From positions 1-37,452 of the forward strand of contig JAPLDU010000076.1 of NCBI GenBank assembly GCA_026391255.1: a stretch of DNA of 37,452 bases. Direction: 5' to 3'. A program made the translations under genes and the position numbers. Origin of the DNA: Bacteroidia bacterium (lineage in GTDB: Bacteria; Bacteroidota; Bacteroidia; Bacteroidales; JAPLDU01). The notes under the pieces were generated by a model. The model was not told the origin of the DNA, ran no database searches, and was given only the letters and a program-made list of their open reading frames with translations. This document shows positions 7,043 through 16,123 of this stretch, one piece after another; positions within the stretch are counted from its first letter, which is position 1; each line of letters begins with the position of its first letter.

Positions 7043-9079
7043 TCATTTTTCAAGGATCACAAATTCAGTTCTCCGGTTCTGAGCTCTTCCTTCTTCAGTA
7101 TCATTGGAAGCAACAGGCTTTGAAAATCCAAACCCTTTTGAAACCAGCCTGTTTGCGGTGATGCCATGTTCCAGCAGGAAGTTGAGTACAGCTTTTGCCC
7201 GTTTTTCAGATAATATGAGGTTGCTCTGTTCGCTGCCCACATTATCGGTATGACCATAAATGGCAAGTTTAATATGTGGGTTACCGGTAAGGAAATTAAG
7301 CAGGTTTCCCAGTATGATCCTGCTGGCATTGTCAAATTCTGCAGAATTCGTGGCAAAAAGAACATTGCTGACCTCGAAGGACACTCCCACCTCAATAGGA
7401 TTGATCCGCATATTTACTTCTACCGTTTTTGACTCATCTTCTTCGGTAGGTTTGATGAACTCCGAAGAAAAAGTATAATCATTTTTCCTTACTGTCATAA
7501 TGAATTCCTCCTTTGGTTCAACTTCCACGGCGATGGCGTAACGTCCTGAAATTTTATCTACCATACCTTCTGTGATTTTCTCACTGGTGGTACTTGCCAT
7601 TTCAACTTGTGCATCTGAAAGTTCTTTCCCTTTATCATCAGTGATCTGTCCTTTCATGAACATCACTTTATAAGGACGTGCAGCCTGGTAAAGGTCAAAG
7701 GAATAGATATCAAAACCTCCCTGGCCTGATAATTTATTGGATGAAAAATAAGCTTTGCTGCCGTCAATACTGACACTGAACCCAAGATCGTCATCCTCGG
7801 TATTAATAGGGTAACCAATGTTTACCGGATCTGACCATTCGTTTTTCCCCAATTGTTTCGAATAAAAAATATCAAATCCGCCGACCCCCGGTCTTCCGTT
7901 GCTTGAAAAATACAATGTTTTGCTGTCAGAATGAATGAAAGGCGATTTCTCGTCTCCTTCGGTATTGATTACTTTTCCGAGGTTCTGTGCCTTACCCCAT
8001 TCACCTTTGGCATCCTGTTCAGAATAATAAATATCTGATCCGCCAAAACCACCGGGACGCGCACTGGCAAAATACAGGGTTTTTCCGTCGGAAGAAATGG
8101 AGGGTTGCGATTCCCATGTGTTTCTTCCGTTAATATTACTTCCCAGTCTCACAGGATCTGACCATGTACCGTATTCTTTATCCGAGCGGAAAATATCGCA
8201 GTTGTTATAATATGTCCCGTCTATATTGATATAATCGCAACGCGTAAAATACATGTGGTTGTTATCAATGGTAATGCTTACTCCTCCCTGGTTGGAGGAT
8301 GTATTAAAAGGAGCCGGCATTTGTTCTCCTGCTGTGTATTCCTGGTCATCTTTCCCTTTAATCAGGTCGCTGAACATAAACAGTTCGGTCTCTTTCTGGA
8401 TGGTTGTGTTTACGTCAGTCATCATTCCCCGGCGGGTATAAAAAGCGTACTCGTTATCAGGACTGATCAGAGGAAGAAATTCGTCGGCCTTGCTCGAAAC
8501 CCCCTTCAGGATGACCGGGTTAAAAGGAACCGGGTTATTGACCAGGTCAAAGTAGACCTGCATGATGTTCAACAAGTTACCGGCAATAATGACGTTTGCA
8601 TCGCCGGGCGGATTATGATCAATAAAACTTTTGAGCAAAGGCATGGATTTTTCCCGCTGGTTAAGGTAATAATAATGCCTGCCCATCACAAAACAGGAAA
8701 AATAATGATCATAAGCCGGGCATAATGCAATCACTTTTTCATAATAATTAAATGCTTTGTTTGCATCTCTCTCGATATCCTGGACAGCCGACTGGCTGAT
8801 GTCACCATTTTTAAGGGAAGTCTGGTAATAAATATCTGCCAGTATATACCATGCAGCGGTATATTCCGGTTCCATTTTAACTACCTGCAGTAATAATTTT
8901 TTGGCTTCTCCATGTTGACCATCAGGCAACGAAATGGCTTTTTCATAAAGTTGTGCAGCTTTCTCGTTTTCAGGTTCAGGGCATGCTTCGTCTGACTGGC
9001 AGTAAACAGGGAACGAAACAGCCAACAAGGTAATCAGTAAAAAAAAACTGTAGTAAAAAATTCTACCGGGAAACTTCAT
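7043..9079 (-). CDS. PorE-like envelope protein: TPR, PD40 propeller, CRD and OmpA-like domain
   Basis: A 678-residue outer-envelope protein from the chosen start. The N terminus (MKFPGRIFYYSFFLLITLLA) is a Sec signal peptide. The frame is open 28 codons further upstream, but that extension has no signal character and would overlap the restriction gene, so ATG 9079 is preferred. After the signal come TPR-like helices (about 30-140), then PD40/WD40-like strands with SSDGKTLYFASARPGGFGG and DSKTLYFSSNGRPGVGGFDI. A carboxypeptidase regulatory-like domain follows, then a C-terminal OmpA-like peptidoglycan-binding domain with IYGHTDNVG and AQNRRTEFVI. This domain order is that of PorE of the type IX secretion machinery, although Bacteroidota have paralogues of the same layout. 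The two T9SS cargo proteins in the window fit but do not prove this role. Confidence 0.82.
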   Translation of the reverse strand: MKFPGRIFYYSFFLLITLLAVSFPVYCQSDEACPEPENEKAAQLYEKAISLPDGQHGEAKKLLLQVVKMEPEYTAAWYILADIYYQTSLKNGDISQSAVQDIERDANKAFNYYEKVIALCPAYDHYFSCFVMGRHYYYLNQREKSMPLLKSFIDHNPPGDANVIIAGNLLNIMQVYFDLVNNPVPFNPVILKGVSSKADEFLPLISPDNEYAFYTRRGMMTDVNTTIQKETELFMFSDLIKGKDDQEYTAGEQMPAPFNTSSNQGGVSITIDNNHMYFTRCDYINIDGTYYNNCDIFRSDKEYGTWSDPVRLGSNINGRNTWESQPSISSDGKTLYFASARPGGFGGSDIYYSEQDAKGEWGKAQNLGKVINTEGDEKSPFIHSDSKTLYFSSNGRPGVGGFDIFYSKQLGKNEWSDPVNIGYPINTEDDDLGFSVSIDGSKAYFSSNKLSGQGGFDIYSFDLYQAARPYKVMFMKGQITDDKGKELSDAQVEMASTTSEKITEGMVDKISGRYAIAVEVEPKEEFIMTVRKNDYTFSSEFIKPTEEDESKTVEVNMRINPIEVGVSFEVSNVLFATNSAEFDNASRIILGNLLNFLTGNPHIKLAIYGHTDNVGSEQSNLILSEKRAKAVLNFLLEHGITANRLVSKGFGFSKPVASNDTEEGRAQNRRTEFVILEK

Positions 9080-9159
9080 TTGTACACTTGATTTCGGATA
9101 ATAAAACGACGATACACCAGGATAATTACATACCTTGTTTATCCGTATTTTGTAAGAGG

Positions 9160-12100
9160 TCATATCTTTTCAACGATCAATATTTCCTCTTTTGTCAATT
9201 CATATAACTTGTACACAATTTGTTCTGTTTCTTTTTCCATGGCGCTGATGTCTGCTGCCGGGTCGGTTTTTATTGCCGAGAGGATTTGATTGACTTTATC
9301 TGTAAGTACCGATTGAATCTGATCAGATATTTCAGGAACCGGAATCTTTTCAAAGTATTGAGGTTTAACTTCAATAAAGCCTCCATTTCTTACTACACAA
9401 ACTGCCTTTAAAAAGAACCATATCAGTTTGGAATTTAAAATAGCTAAAAGTGATTTATCGTCTGTAGGAAGAAAAACAGCAGGGGCATTGATATATGTTC
9501 CGGTTTCATCAAATGCAAACTTATTTGAATTTTGCAGGTTTGGAAAAATAATTTTAGGCAATTCAAATAATTCATAATAAGCACAATTTCTAAGCTCCCA
9601 CCAATATTCTCCTTTATCGAAACGCATTTTTGCCTTTTCTTTATATTCTGATAAATAGTTGAAGATTTCAGGATAAGTCAATTCCATTTTCATTTTGGCT
9701 TCATTTTCATCAAGTTTTCCAAATGCATTTTTAGTTGATTTTGATTCAAACACTATCATCCATTTATTTGCTGCAGGAGTTCGCCATTTTTTCATGTCTT
9801 TGCCATCAAATACAGATTTTAACTGATAGATTTCAGATAGTTTGTTTTCAATGACAAATGCTTCATTTAATCCTGTAATAATACCTCTATAACACTTGCC
9901 AAACTTATCATACAGGCTTTTATGTGCTGATATTTTTTTCAGCAGATGAGATTCGTTCTGACTGCCAAAATTCCAGGCATTTATATCAAGACTATGCTGG
10001 GATATCTTAGTAAATCCCTGTGTTTTTAATAAGCTCCCTTTATTTGCATATTCTGCCGGATCCATTTTTAGAAAATCTATCTCATGATTATGCGGAGTTT
10101 CTTTTCTGATAAGCATTACAACAGGATAAGTTGTTGCTTCATCAAAAACTACAACAGAAGTAAGATCAACATACTTTAGTATTGAATAATTATTTTGGAT
10201 GAATCCTCTCAGAGTTTTTCCGGCATTGGTTTTATCGAAAGTATTATTGATGAAACAAAAATGACCATTTTTAGATAAAATCTTGAAGGATAGTTCATAA
10301 AAATATGAAAACAGGTCTCCCATTCCCGAAAATACAGTATAGTTATTCTGCAAATAATTTTTCAGGTTGCCAAGATGTTCCTGCCTTATATATGGGGGAT
10401 TTCCCATCACAATATCAAAACCGGTAAAATCTCCCTCATCATTCAGCACTTCAGGAAACTCAAAACGCCATTCAAATGAGTTTTCATAAATTCTGTTATT
10501 TTTTATTTCTTCAATTTCTTTTGTCAGCTTTTCAATTTCTTTCTCAATTTTTCCCTGTTCTTTTATTCGTCTGGCTTCTAATTCTTTGTTCTTTTTGCCA
10601 TAAGCAGATTCAGTTTCAAAAAGAAAATTACCGGTAAACCGGTTATATAGTGAATTGGCTAACTTCTCGATACGTGTTTTTCTGGGGTCATTATGTCGTA
10701 TTTCGGAAGTAAAATCCTGCTTGATTTTCAGGATCAAATCTTCCATCGCTCTCTTTTCGTCCTTGCTTCTTGCATTCCTGTAAGTCATAATTGCCAGACG
10801 GTACGAGTCTATTGTCCATTTGCTGTTACGCAGGGATTGTTTCAGATCAGCTTCAATTGCATAACGGCTGATCAGAGAATTGCCGCATTTTATATTAATG
10901 TCAATGTTTGGCAGGGTTTCCAATTGCATGGTGGGGATATGACATGTCATGTCCGTACCATTATCTATGCGGTAATATGCATTTTTCAATAATTCAATCC
11001 ATAACCGAAGTCTGCAAATCTTTACGGAATTTGGGTTGATGTCTACCCCAAACAGGCAATTCTCAATTATGGTTTGCTTTTCATGGAACAAAGCCTCCTG
11101 CACCCGAAGACTTTCCATGTTTTGCGGATTGTATTCAAAAAACCTTCCATCGTCATCTGTTACAATTAATTCATCGTTTACTACTTCAATCTGGTAATCT
11201 CTCAGTGTTTTACCCTGCCGGTCAAGTAAAATTTTCAGATCACTTTTTATTGTGATAATCTCATTTAAGGCGGATACCAAAAAATGGCCTGAACCAACCG
11301 CAGGATCGCATATTTTCAGGCTGTCGATTATTTGGTTAGCTTCTTTTTTATCTTCAATTTTATCGAATAGTGAATCCATATCTTTGCAGTTCCATTCTTT
11401 GGTATCATTGAATTTCTGCACAACAGCCCGACGAATGGTCTCCCTGCACATATACATAGTAATAATTCCGGGTGTAAAGAATGAACCATCTTTGTATCCA
11501 TTGATCTTCTCAAAAATCAATTCTAAAACAGATGCATTGATCAGTGTTTTATTATCTTCCTGGATTTCTTCCGAACCTTCGCCTGCAAAATCATAAGCAT
11601 TGAGAAACTCAAACAGGTACTCAAGAATATTCATCTCACCCGTGTACTTTTTACCTGCCTGGTCTTTCAGTATTGTGGTGTTGATTACAGGAAGTTTTTT
11701 ATTACTTAGCTGACTGATAAATAAACATGAGTGTTCAATTTCTGCAGGCTCAAATAGTGAACTGTTAAGATAAGGAACATTGGCGAACATTTTCTTTAAA
11801 TCTTCATTTCTATCATCTGGTTTTCGGGCTAAAACGCTAAAGAAAAGGCTGTTCAGGTCATCAAAGCTTTGAATCTTTTCAATGTTTAGAAATGAGAACG
11901 ATTTATTACCTTTATGATATTTGATCAATTGGGATTCAAGTAATTTCAGAAACAGAATCCTGTTGATCCATGTAATTGATAATTCCAATGACAGGTTAAA
12001 AAGCTGTTCCTGCTTGGTTTCGCCATATGTAAAAACCCTTTCAATCCGTGAAATTTTATCAAGGTTTTCGATCTGAATTATTGCATTCTCAATAAATGAA

Positions 12101-12948
12101 GCAGAATGGCGTTCCCCTTCTTTTTTACGGCTTATCAGTTTATTACTCCCTTCTTTAATCTCGGTCAGTCCGAGAATGTGCAACAATTCAGAATAAAATG
12201 TTTTGTCGAGTGTGTTGCTGTCATTTAGAAATGGAAGTTTCAGCAAATGTTCGGGTGACAAAAGTTTGTAAAGTACAATAAGTTTATTGTCTTCTTGTTT
12301 GTCAGTATTCCGCAATAGCTTACTGTAATCCCTGATATCAAAATATGTAAATGAAATCTCCATATTGATTTCATCAATAAGAGGCTCAGCAATCTCTTTA
12401 TAGAAAAAGTCAGTTCGGATGCCGGACAGACGTTTGTTTTCAAAATCAGTAAATCGTTTTATTAAAGATTTATTGCCGGCAAATAATCTTTCAAACAGTT
12501 GTGCATCAAAAATGAACCATTCATAAATATTAGTAACAATCAGGTATCTGATTTCAGAGTTCTTTACTGTAAGGCGTTCCCTTAAATAATATAGTAATAA
12601 CTCCTGAAAAGCCTTGGTGTTCAGGTTGTCAAGACTTAGCATTTCAGATTTGTTGTTTGGTTTCTTGACTTCAAGAATTACACCAACTGTGCTTTTTGCA
12701 TTTTTCCCGTTATGAAAAACCAGGTCGTTCCTTCCTTTGGTGTTTATGTAAAAATTGGTTCCAAAATAGGTTTCACGGAAAAAACCTGAAATGATGTTTT
12801 TATGAAATTCTTCTGTTTCAGCTTCATTTATTTGATCGGTTAATCTGATCAGGTTAGTTTTAAACTTTTCAATGTTGCTTCTGGTAGGTTTAAGTTTCAG
12901 AAAAGCTTTATTCAATGCTATTCTTGGTTTTATAATATTCTGAATCAT
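9160..12948 (-). CDS. Single-chain restriction-modification enzyme (type IIG, Eco57I-like)
   Basis: A 1262-residue protein that probably both cuts DNA and methylates adenine. The N-terminal third carries a PD-(D/E)xK nuclease pattern: D75 in GRNDLVF and E93-V-K95 in ILEVKKPNN. The central N6-adenine methyltransferase has motif I DPAVGSGHF (near residue 550) and motif IV GNPPYIRQE (near residue 850). A coiled-coil rich in E and K lies between them (about 780-815). The Eco57I-like helper segment RLRLWIELLKNAYY is present. The last 350 residues would hold target recognition (YRGIITGLNEAF, then KIPVPEIS). No separate methylase or specificity gene flanks it, consistent with a stand-alone system. 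The recognition site is unknown. It lies divergently from ffh. Confidence 0.88.
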   Translation of the reverse strand: MIQNIIKPRIALNKAFLKLKPTRSNIEKFKTNLIRLTDQINEAETEEFHKNIISGFFRETYFGTNFYINTKGRNDLVFHNGKNAKSTVGVILEVKKPNNKSEMLSLDNLNTKAFQELLLYYLRERLTVKNSEIRYLIVTNIYEWFIFDAQLFERLFAGNKSLIKRFTDFENKRLSGIRTDFFYKEIAEPLIDEINMEISFTYFDIRDYSKLLRNTDKQEDNKLIVLYKLLSPEHLLKLPFLNDSNTLDKTFYSELLHILGLTEIKEGSNKLISRKKEGERHSASFIENAIIQIENLDKISRIERVFTYGETKQEQLFNLSLELSITWINRILFLKLLESQLIKYHKGNKSFSFLNIEKIQSFDDLNSLFFSVLARKPDDRNEDLKKMFANVPYLNSSLFEPAEIEHSCLFISQLSNKKLPVINTTILKDQAGKKYTGEMNILEYLFEFLNAYDFAGEGSEEIQEDNKTLINASVLELIFEKINGYKDGSFFTPGIITMYMCRETIRRAVVQKFNDTKEWNCKDMDSLFDKIEDKKEANQIIDSLKICDPAVGSGHFLVSALNEIITIKSDLKILLDRQGKTLRDYQIEVVNDELIVTDDDGRFFEYNPQNMESLRVQEALFHEKQTIIENCLFGVDINPNSVKICRLRLWIELLKNAYYRIDNGTDMTCHIPTMQLETLPNIDINIKCGNSLISRYAIEADLKQSLRNSKWTIDSYRLAIMTYRNARSKDEKRAMEDLILKIKQDFTSEIRHNDPRKTRIEKLANSLYNRFTGNFLFETESAYGKKNKELEARRIKEQGKIEKEIEKLTKEIEEIKNNRIYENSFEWRFEFPEVLNDEGDFTGFDIVMGNPPYIRQEHLGNLKNYLQNNYTVFSGMGDLFSYFYELSFKILSKNGHFCFINNTFDKTNAGKTLRGFIQNNYSILKYVDLTSVVVFDEATTYPVVMLIRKETPHNHEIDFLKMDPAEYANKGSLLKTQGFTKISQHSLDINAWNFGSQNESHLLKKISAHKSLYDKFGKCYRGIITGLNEAFVIENKLSEIYQLKSVFDGKDMKKWRTPAANKWMIVFESKSTKNAFGKLDENEAKMKMELTYPEIFNYLSEYKEKAKMRFDKGEYWWELRNCAYYELFELPKIIFPNLQNSNKFAFDETGTYINAPAVFLPTDDKSLLAILNSKLIWFFLKAVCVVRNGGFIEVKPQYFEKIPVPEISDQIQSVLTDKVNQILSAIKTDPAADISAMEKETEQIVYKLYELTKEEILIVEKI

Positions 12949-13175
12949 ATTGACTTATTATTCTAAAAGAAATTTTCTGAAATCCGGGTGATATGTTTAA
13001 TAAAGGTAATTATTAAGTCTATTTAGTGTTCGTCTTTAAAGTCATTCTTTTTTGATTTATGAACAAGGATCACTCACAATAATCTTAATTTTAAAAGGTG
13101 TTTGTGAGATCGCTTCGCTAAGTTAACTATTTCTGATTTATGAAATAAGTGTAATCCTCTGATTTAATGATAACA

Positions 13176-13217
13176 TCAAAAATCAAAAATCGTTAATCGA
13201 TATTCGTCAATCAAAAT
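13176..13217. repeat. Heptamer array (TCAAAAA/TCGTTAA type)
   Basis: Six contiguous 7-bp units, each beginning with TC. It is one of the few arrays in the window that does not touch a stop codon. Confidence 0.8.
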
Positions 13218-13333
13218 ATTGAATATTATTGACAGACTAATAGCCAATTTACCTAAAAATTTACTTGTAATCATTTACTAAATTCTGATGTTTATCTTCG
13301 ATGTAAAAATAATTAAAAATCATCACTTTTTCC

Positions 13334-13341
13334 TAACTTTG
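13334..13341 (+). promoter_or_regulatory. Bacteroidota -7 element (TAACTTTG) of ffh
   Basis: The sequence CTAACTTTGCCC lies 20 nt before the ATG at 13362 and matches TAnnTTTG. No good -33 TTG is visible. The same TAACTTTGC string precedes the ydeI-like gene on the other strand. Confidence 0.6.
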
Positions 13342-13361
13342 CCCTTCCAAATTGATTCCTG

Positions 13362-14696
13362 ATGTTTGAAAATTTAAGCGACAGACTCGATCGCTCATTC
13401 AAGTTGTTAAAGGGTGAAGGCCGTATTACTGAAATAAATGTGGCCGAGACACTTAAGGAGGTACGCCGTGCACTGCTCGATGCCGATGTGAACTATAAGA
13501 TTGCCAAATCATTCACTGACAAGGTGAAAGATATGGCCATGGGCCAGAATGTGATTAAATCAGTAAACCCCGGCCAGATGATGATCAAAATCGTTCACGA
13601 CGAGCTGATCGAACTGATGGGTGGCCAGAACGCTGACATTAATATTAAGATAAACCCAAGCATCATCCTGATTGCCGGTCTCCAGGGTTCAGGAAAAACG
13701 ACTTTTGCTGCCAAACTGGCCAATCATTTAAAGAATAAGAAAGGAAAGAATCCCCTGCTGGTGGCGGCCGATGTGTATCGTCCCGCTGCTATTGACCAGC
13801 TTAAAGTGTTGGCTGAGCAGATATCTGTACCGGTTTTTCTGGAAGAAGATAGCAAAGATCCTGTTAAGATTGCCCGTGAATCGGTGAAACATGCAAAATA
13901 CTATGGTTATAATGTCGTGATCATTGATACGGCAGGCCGGCTGGCTGTTGACGAGGAAATGATGAACGAGGTAGCCAACATCCGCAATGCGGTTTCACCT
14001 CATGAGATTCTTTTTGTGGTCGACTCGATGACAGGCCAGGATGCAGTAAATACTGCCAAAGAATTTAACGACAGGCTTGATTTTGACGGCGTGGTACTTA
14101 CCAAGCTGGATGGTGATACCCGGGGCGGAGCAGCCCTCTCCATCCGTTCGGTGGTAAATAAACCTGTCAAATTTGTGAGCAATGGTGAAAAAATGGACGC
14201 CCTTGACATTTTTTACCCCGATCGTATGGCCGACCGGATACTTGGCATGGGTGATGTTGTGTCATTTGTTGAAAGAGCACAGGAGCAGATCAGCGCTGAA
14301 GATGCACAAAGGCTAAGAAAAAAAATTGCAAAGAACCAGTTTAATCTCGATGATTTCCTGCAGCAGATGCAGCAGATAAAAAAAATGGGTAACCTGAAGG
14401 ATCTTGCCGGAATGATACCAGGTGTCGGGAAAGCTATCAGGGATGTTGATTTCGACGAGAACAGCCTGAAAGGCATAGAAGCCATTATTTATTCAATGAC
14501 GCCTGCTGAGCGTGAAGACCCCGCTATTCTCAACGGGAGCAGACGCAAACGCATAGCTTCCGGCAGCGGAACCACCGTCCCCGAGGTGAATCAGCTTGTT
14601 AAGCAGTTCGAAGAGATGCGGAAAATGATGAAGGCCATGTCAGGGGGTAAAAATCTTGCCAGAATGATGGCCAATATGTCGTTTGGAAAAAGATAA
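13362..14696 (+). CDS. ffh: Signal recognition particle GTPase Ffh (SRP54)
   Basis: It binds SRP RNA and signal sequences of nascent membrane and secreted proteins and delivers ribosomes to FtsY. The 444 residues show the full NGM layout: an N-terminal four-helix bundle (1-95), the G domain with P-loop AGLQGSGKTTFAAKL (about 105), DTAGRL, TKLDGDTRGGA and the GEKMDALDIFYPDRMA segment, then a Met-rich M domain from about 310. The C terminus (MSGGKNLARMMANMSFGKR) is the usual short M-domain tail. It is likely housekeeping and driven by the TAACTTTG element; the lipoprotein gene follows 22 bp later. Confidence 0.97.
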   Translation: MFENLSDRLDRSFKLLKGEGRITEINVAETLKEVRRALLDADVNYKIAKSFTDKVKDMAMGQNVIKSVNPGQMMIKIVHDELIELMGGQNADINIKINPSIILIAGLQGSGKTTFAAKLANHLKNKKGKNPLLVAADVYRPAAIDQLKVLAEQISVPVFLEEDSKDPVKIARESVKHAKYYGYNVVIIDTAGRLAVDEEMMNEVANIRNAVSPHEILFVVDSMTGQDAVNTAKEFNDRLDFDGVVLTKLDGDTRGGAALSIRSVVNKPVKFVSNGEKMDALDIFYPDRMADRILGMGDVVSFVERAQEQISAEDAQRLRKKIAKNQFNLDDFLQQMQQIKKMGNLKDLAGMIPGVGKAIRDVDFDENSLKGIEAIIYSMTPAEREDPAILNGSRRKRIASGSGTTVPEVNQLVKQFEEMRKMMKAMSGGKNLARMMANMSFGKR

Positions 14697-14718
14697 CTAA
14701 CATTGCAAAAATTTTTAT

Positions 14719-15549
14719 ATGAAATCTTTCAGTAATTTTTTATCCGGATTCATATTGATTTCATTGGTAATACTTACGACTTCCGGATGTCATAAGGATA
14801 TTAAATGCCCGAACGGAGTTGCCTGTACGCAGGGTGCGCAAATTCTTTACCAGGGAAGCGATACAGGAATGGTGCTTTCACTGATCTTTCCTCCAAACGC
14901 AGTGGTCACCGATGCTCAGCTCTATTTCCATGATTTGACATATTCAGGTGTTTATACGATTCCTTCACGATGGTTTGCAAAATCATATTTTGATATCGAA
15001 CCCAGCACTCTTCAACTGGATCAACTGGTCAAAATAGAATTGGGTTATCTGCCTGCAGATGCCATTGATGACCTTGGAAATAACTTTGAGGATAACCTCC
15101 AGCTTTATTATATAGAAAATTCAATTTATGGAAAATTGTGGTCGATTGTAAACGCCTGCCAGTTAGATAAAGTAAATCATGTGGTATCGGCCTATGTGAC
15201 AAAACTTGGCCAGTATGCCGTTGCTGCGCCGAAAAGCCTGCTGGTGGATGAATGGTGGACGACCCCGGGAATCGGCAGTTATAACTATGCCAAAAGAATG
15301 ATCCTTTATCTTGACGGGAGCGGAGTGAAATACGAAGTGGTTGACTGTGATACGACTGCTGCAACTGATTGGGAGTTAAGTACCAAGAATTTCAAGTGGA
15401 GGGTTGAACAGGATTCTGTACTCACACTTTATGCTTTTCACCTGACACAAATCTGCAATGGCACTTCTCCTGCTGATAACCCTATTACACAGGTTTTTCA
15501 TGTGGATGATACTTATCTTCATTACGACTATACCTGGGAAAGGCACTGA
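14719..15549 (+). CDS. Lipoprotein of unknown function
   Basis: A 276-residue protein with a lipoprotein signal peptide: a hydrophobic stretch at about 7-20 and the lipobox LTTSGC, with Cys at about 24. Residues 25-200 look like an all-beta extracellular domain rich in aromatic residues. The C-terminal part (LVDEWWTTPGIGSYN to the end) may be a separate small beta domain. No family is recognised. It begins 22 bp after ffh and ends 11 bp before the DUF2784 gene, so the three may share a transcript; a functional link is not implied. Confidence 0.75.
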   Translation: MKSFSNFLSGFILISLVILTTSGCHKDIKCPNGVACTQGAQILYQGSDTGMVLSLIFPPNAVVTDAQLYFHDLTYSGVYTIPSRWFAKSYFDIEPSTLQLDQLVKIELGYLPADAIDDLGNNFEDNLQLYYIENSIYGKLWSIVNACQLDKVNHVVSAYVTKLGQYAVAAPKSLLVDEWWTTPGIGSYNYAKRMILYLDGSGVKYEVVDCDTTAATDWELSTKNFKWRVEQDSVLTLYAFHLTQICNGTSPADNPITQVFHVDDTYLHYDYTWERH

Positions 15550-15560
15550 CCGCCAGAGTT

Positions 15561-15947
15561 ATGTGGTACCACTTCCTCGACTGGTTCTTTGTAGTTTTTC
15601 ATACTTTTCTTACCCTGTTCAATTTTCTGGGATGGATATGGAAGAAAACCAGGTTAGCCAATTTCATTACCCTCGCTGCTACTGCTTTTTCATGGTTCAT
15701 ACTCGGAATTTTCTTTGGAATGGGCTATTGTTTATTTACCGACCTTCACTGGAAAGTACTGTATAAACTGGGAAGTCATCATTTACCTGATTCTTATATC
15801 CAGTATATCATTCACCGTCTGACCGGGATAAGCGTTGGTTACCGGTTTGCCGCCAACCTCACCCTGACGGCCTTTATCATATCTGTGGTCATGTCTGTTT
15901 ACCTGAATTTTTTCCGGAGAAAAAGGGGAAATGTGATAATTTGTTAA
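15561..15947 (+). CDS. DUF2784 family membrane protein
   Basis: A 128-residue protein with about four transmembrane helices. The N terminus (WYHFLDWFFVVFHTFLTLFN, then LGWIWKKTR) has the H, N and GW features I associate with DUF2784; function is unknown. It starts 11 bp after the preceding lipoprotein gene. The final codons (GNVIIC and stop) fall inside an 8-bp tandem array that starts at 15930, so the natural C terminus is set or changed by repeat growth. Confidence 0.7.
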   Translation: MWYHFLDWFFVVFHTFLTLFNFLGWIWKKTRLANFITLAATAFSWFILGIFFGMGYCLFTDLHWKVLYKLGSHHLPDSYIQYIIHRLTGISVGYRFAANLTLTAFIISVVMSVYLNFFRRKRGNVIIC

Positions 15948-16001
15948 TGTGATAATTTGTTAATGTGATAATGTGACAATATGACAATGTGACGATTTGA
16001 T
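15930..16001. repeat. Octamer array overlapping the DUF2784 stop codon
   Basis: Nine contiguous 8-bp units of the AATGTGAT/AATTTGTT/AATGTGAC type. The stop TAA (15945-15947) lies inside the second and third units. Confidence 0.85.
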
Positions 16002-16010
16002 ACTATTTGT

Positions 16011-16111
16011 TTAAGAAACAAAACTTATAAATTTATTGTCGCTTATCTTATTCCCGTGGAACGGATTTAATTTTCAAATTTGCACATTTTCAAATTTTCA
16101 AATTAATTTAG
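16011..16111. repeat. 101-bp dispersed repeat, copy A
   Basis: Closely similar over its whole length to 28771-28871, both running from TTAAGA to AATTAATTTAG. The best conserved core is CTTATTCCCGTGGAACGGAT, followed by ATTTTCAA-type octamers. It lies 12 bp upstream of the SpmAB-like start. Confidence 0.85.
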
Positions 16112-16123
16112 ACCCTTGATTTT

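Larger units (their letters stand above)
12949..13361. other. 413-bp divergent intergenic region between the RM gene and ffh
   Basis: AT-rich with no supported gene. It contains a short GTGAGATCGCTTCGCTAAG fragment typical of Bacteroidota intergenic repeats, a heptamer array (13176-13217) and the ffh promoter. Confidence 0.7.

Noticed and set aside
9080-9163. Upstream start for the OmpA-family protein
   Set aside because: The 28 extra residues lack signal-peptide character and would overlap the end of the restriction gene, whereas ATG 9079 starts a good signal peptide.
15458-15766. A 102-codon plus-strand frame across the lipoprotein/DUF2784 junction
   Set aside because: It overlaps the ends of two better genes in another frame and has no recognisable features.
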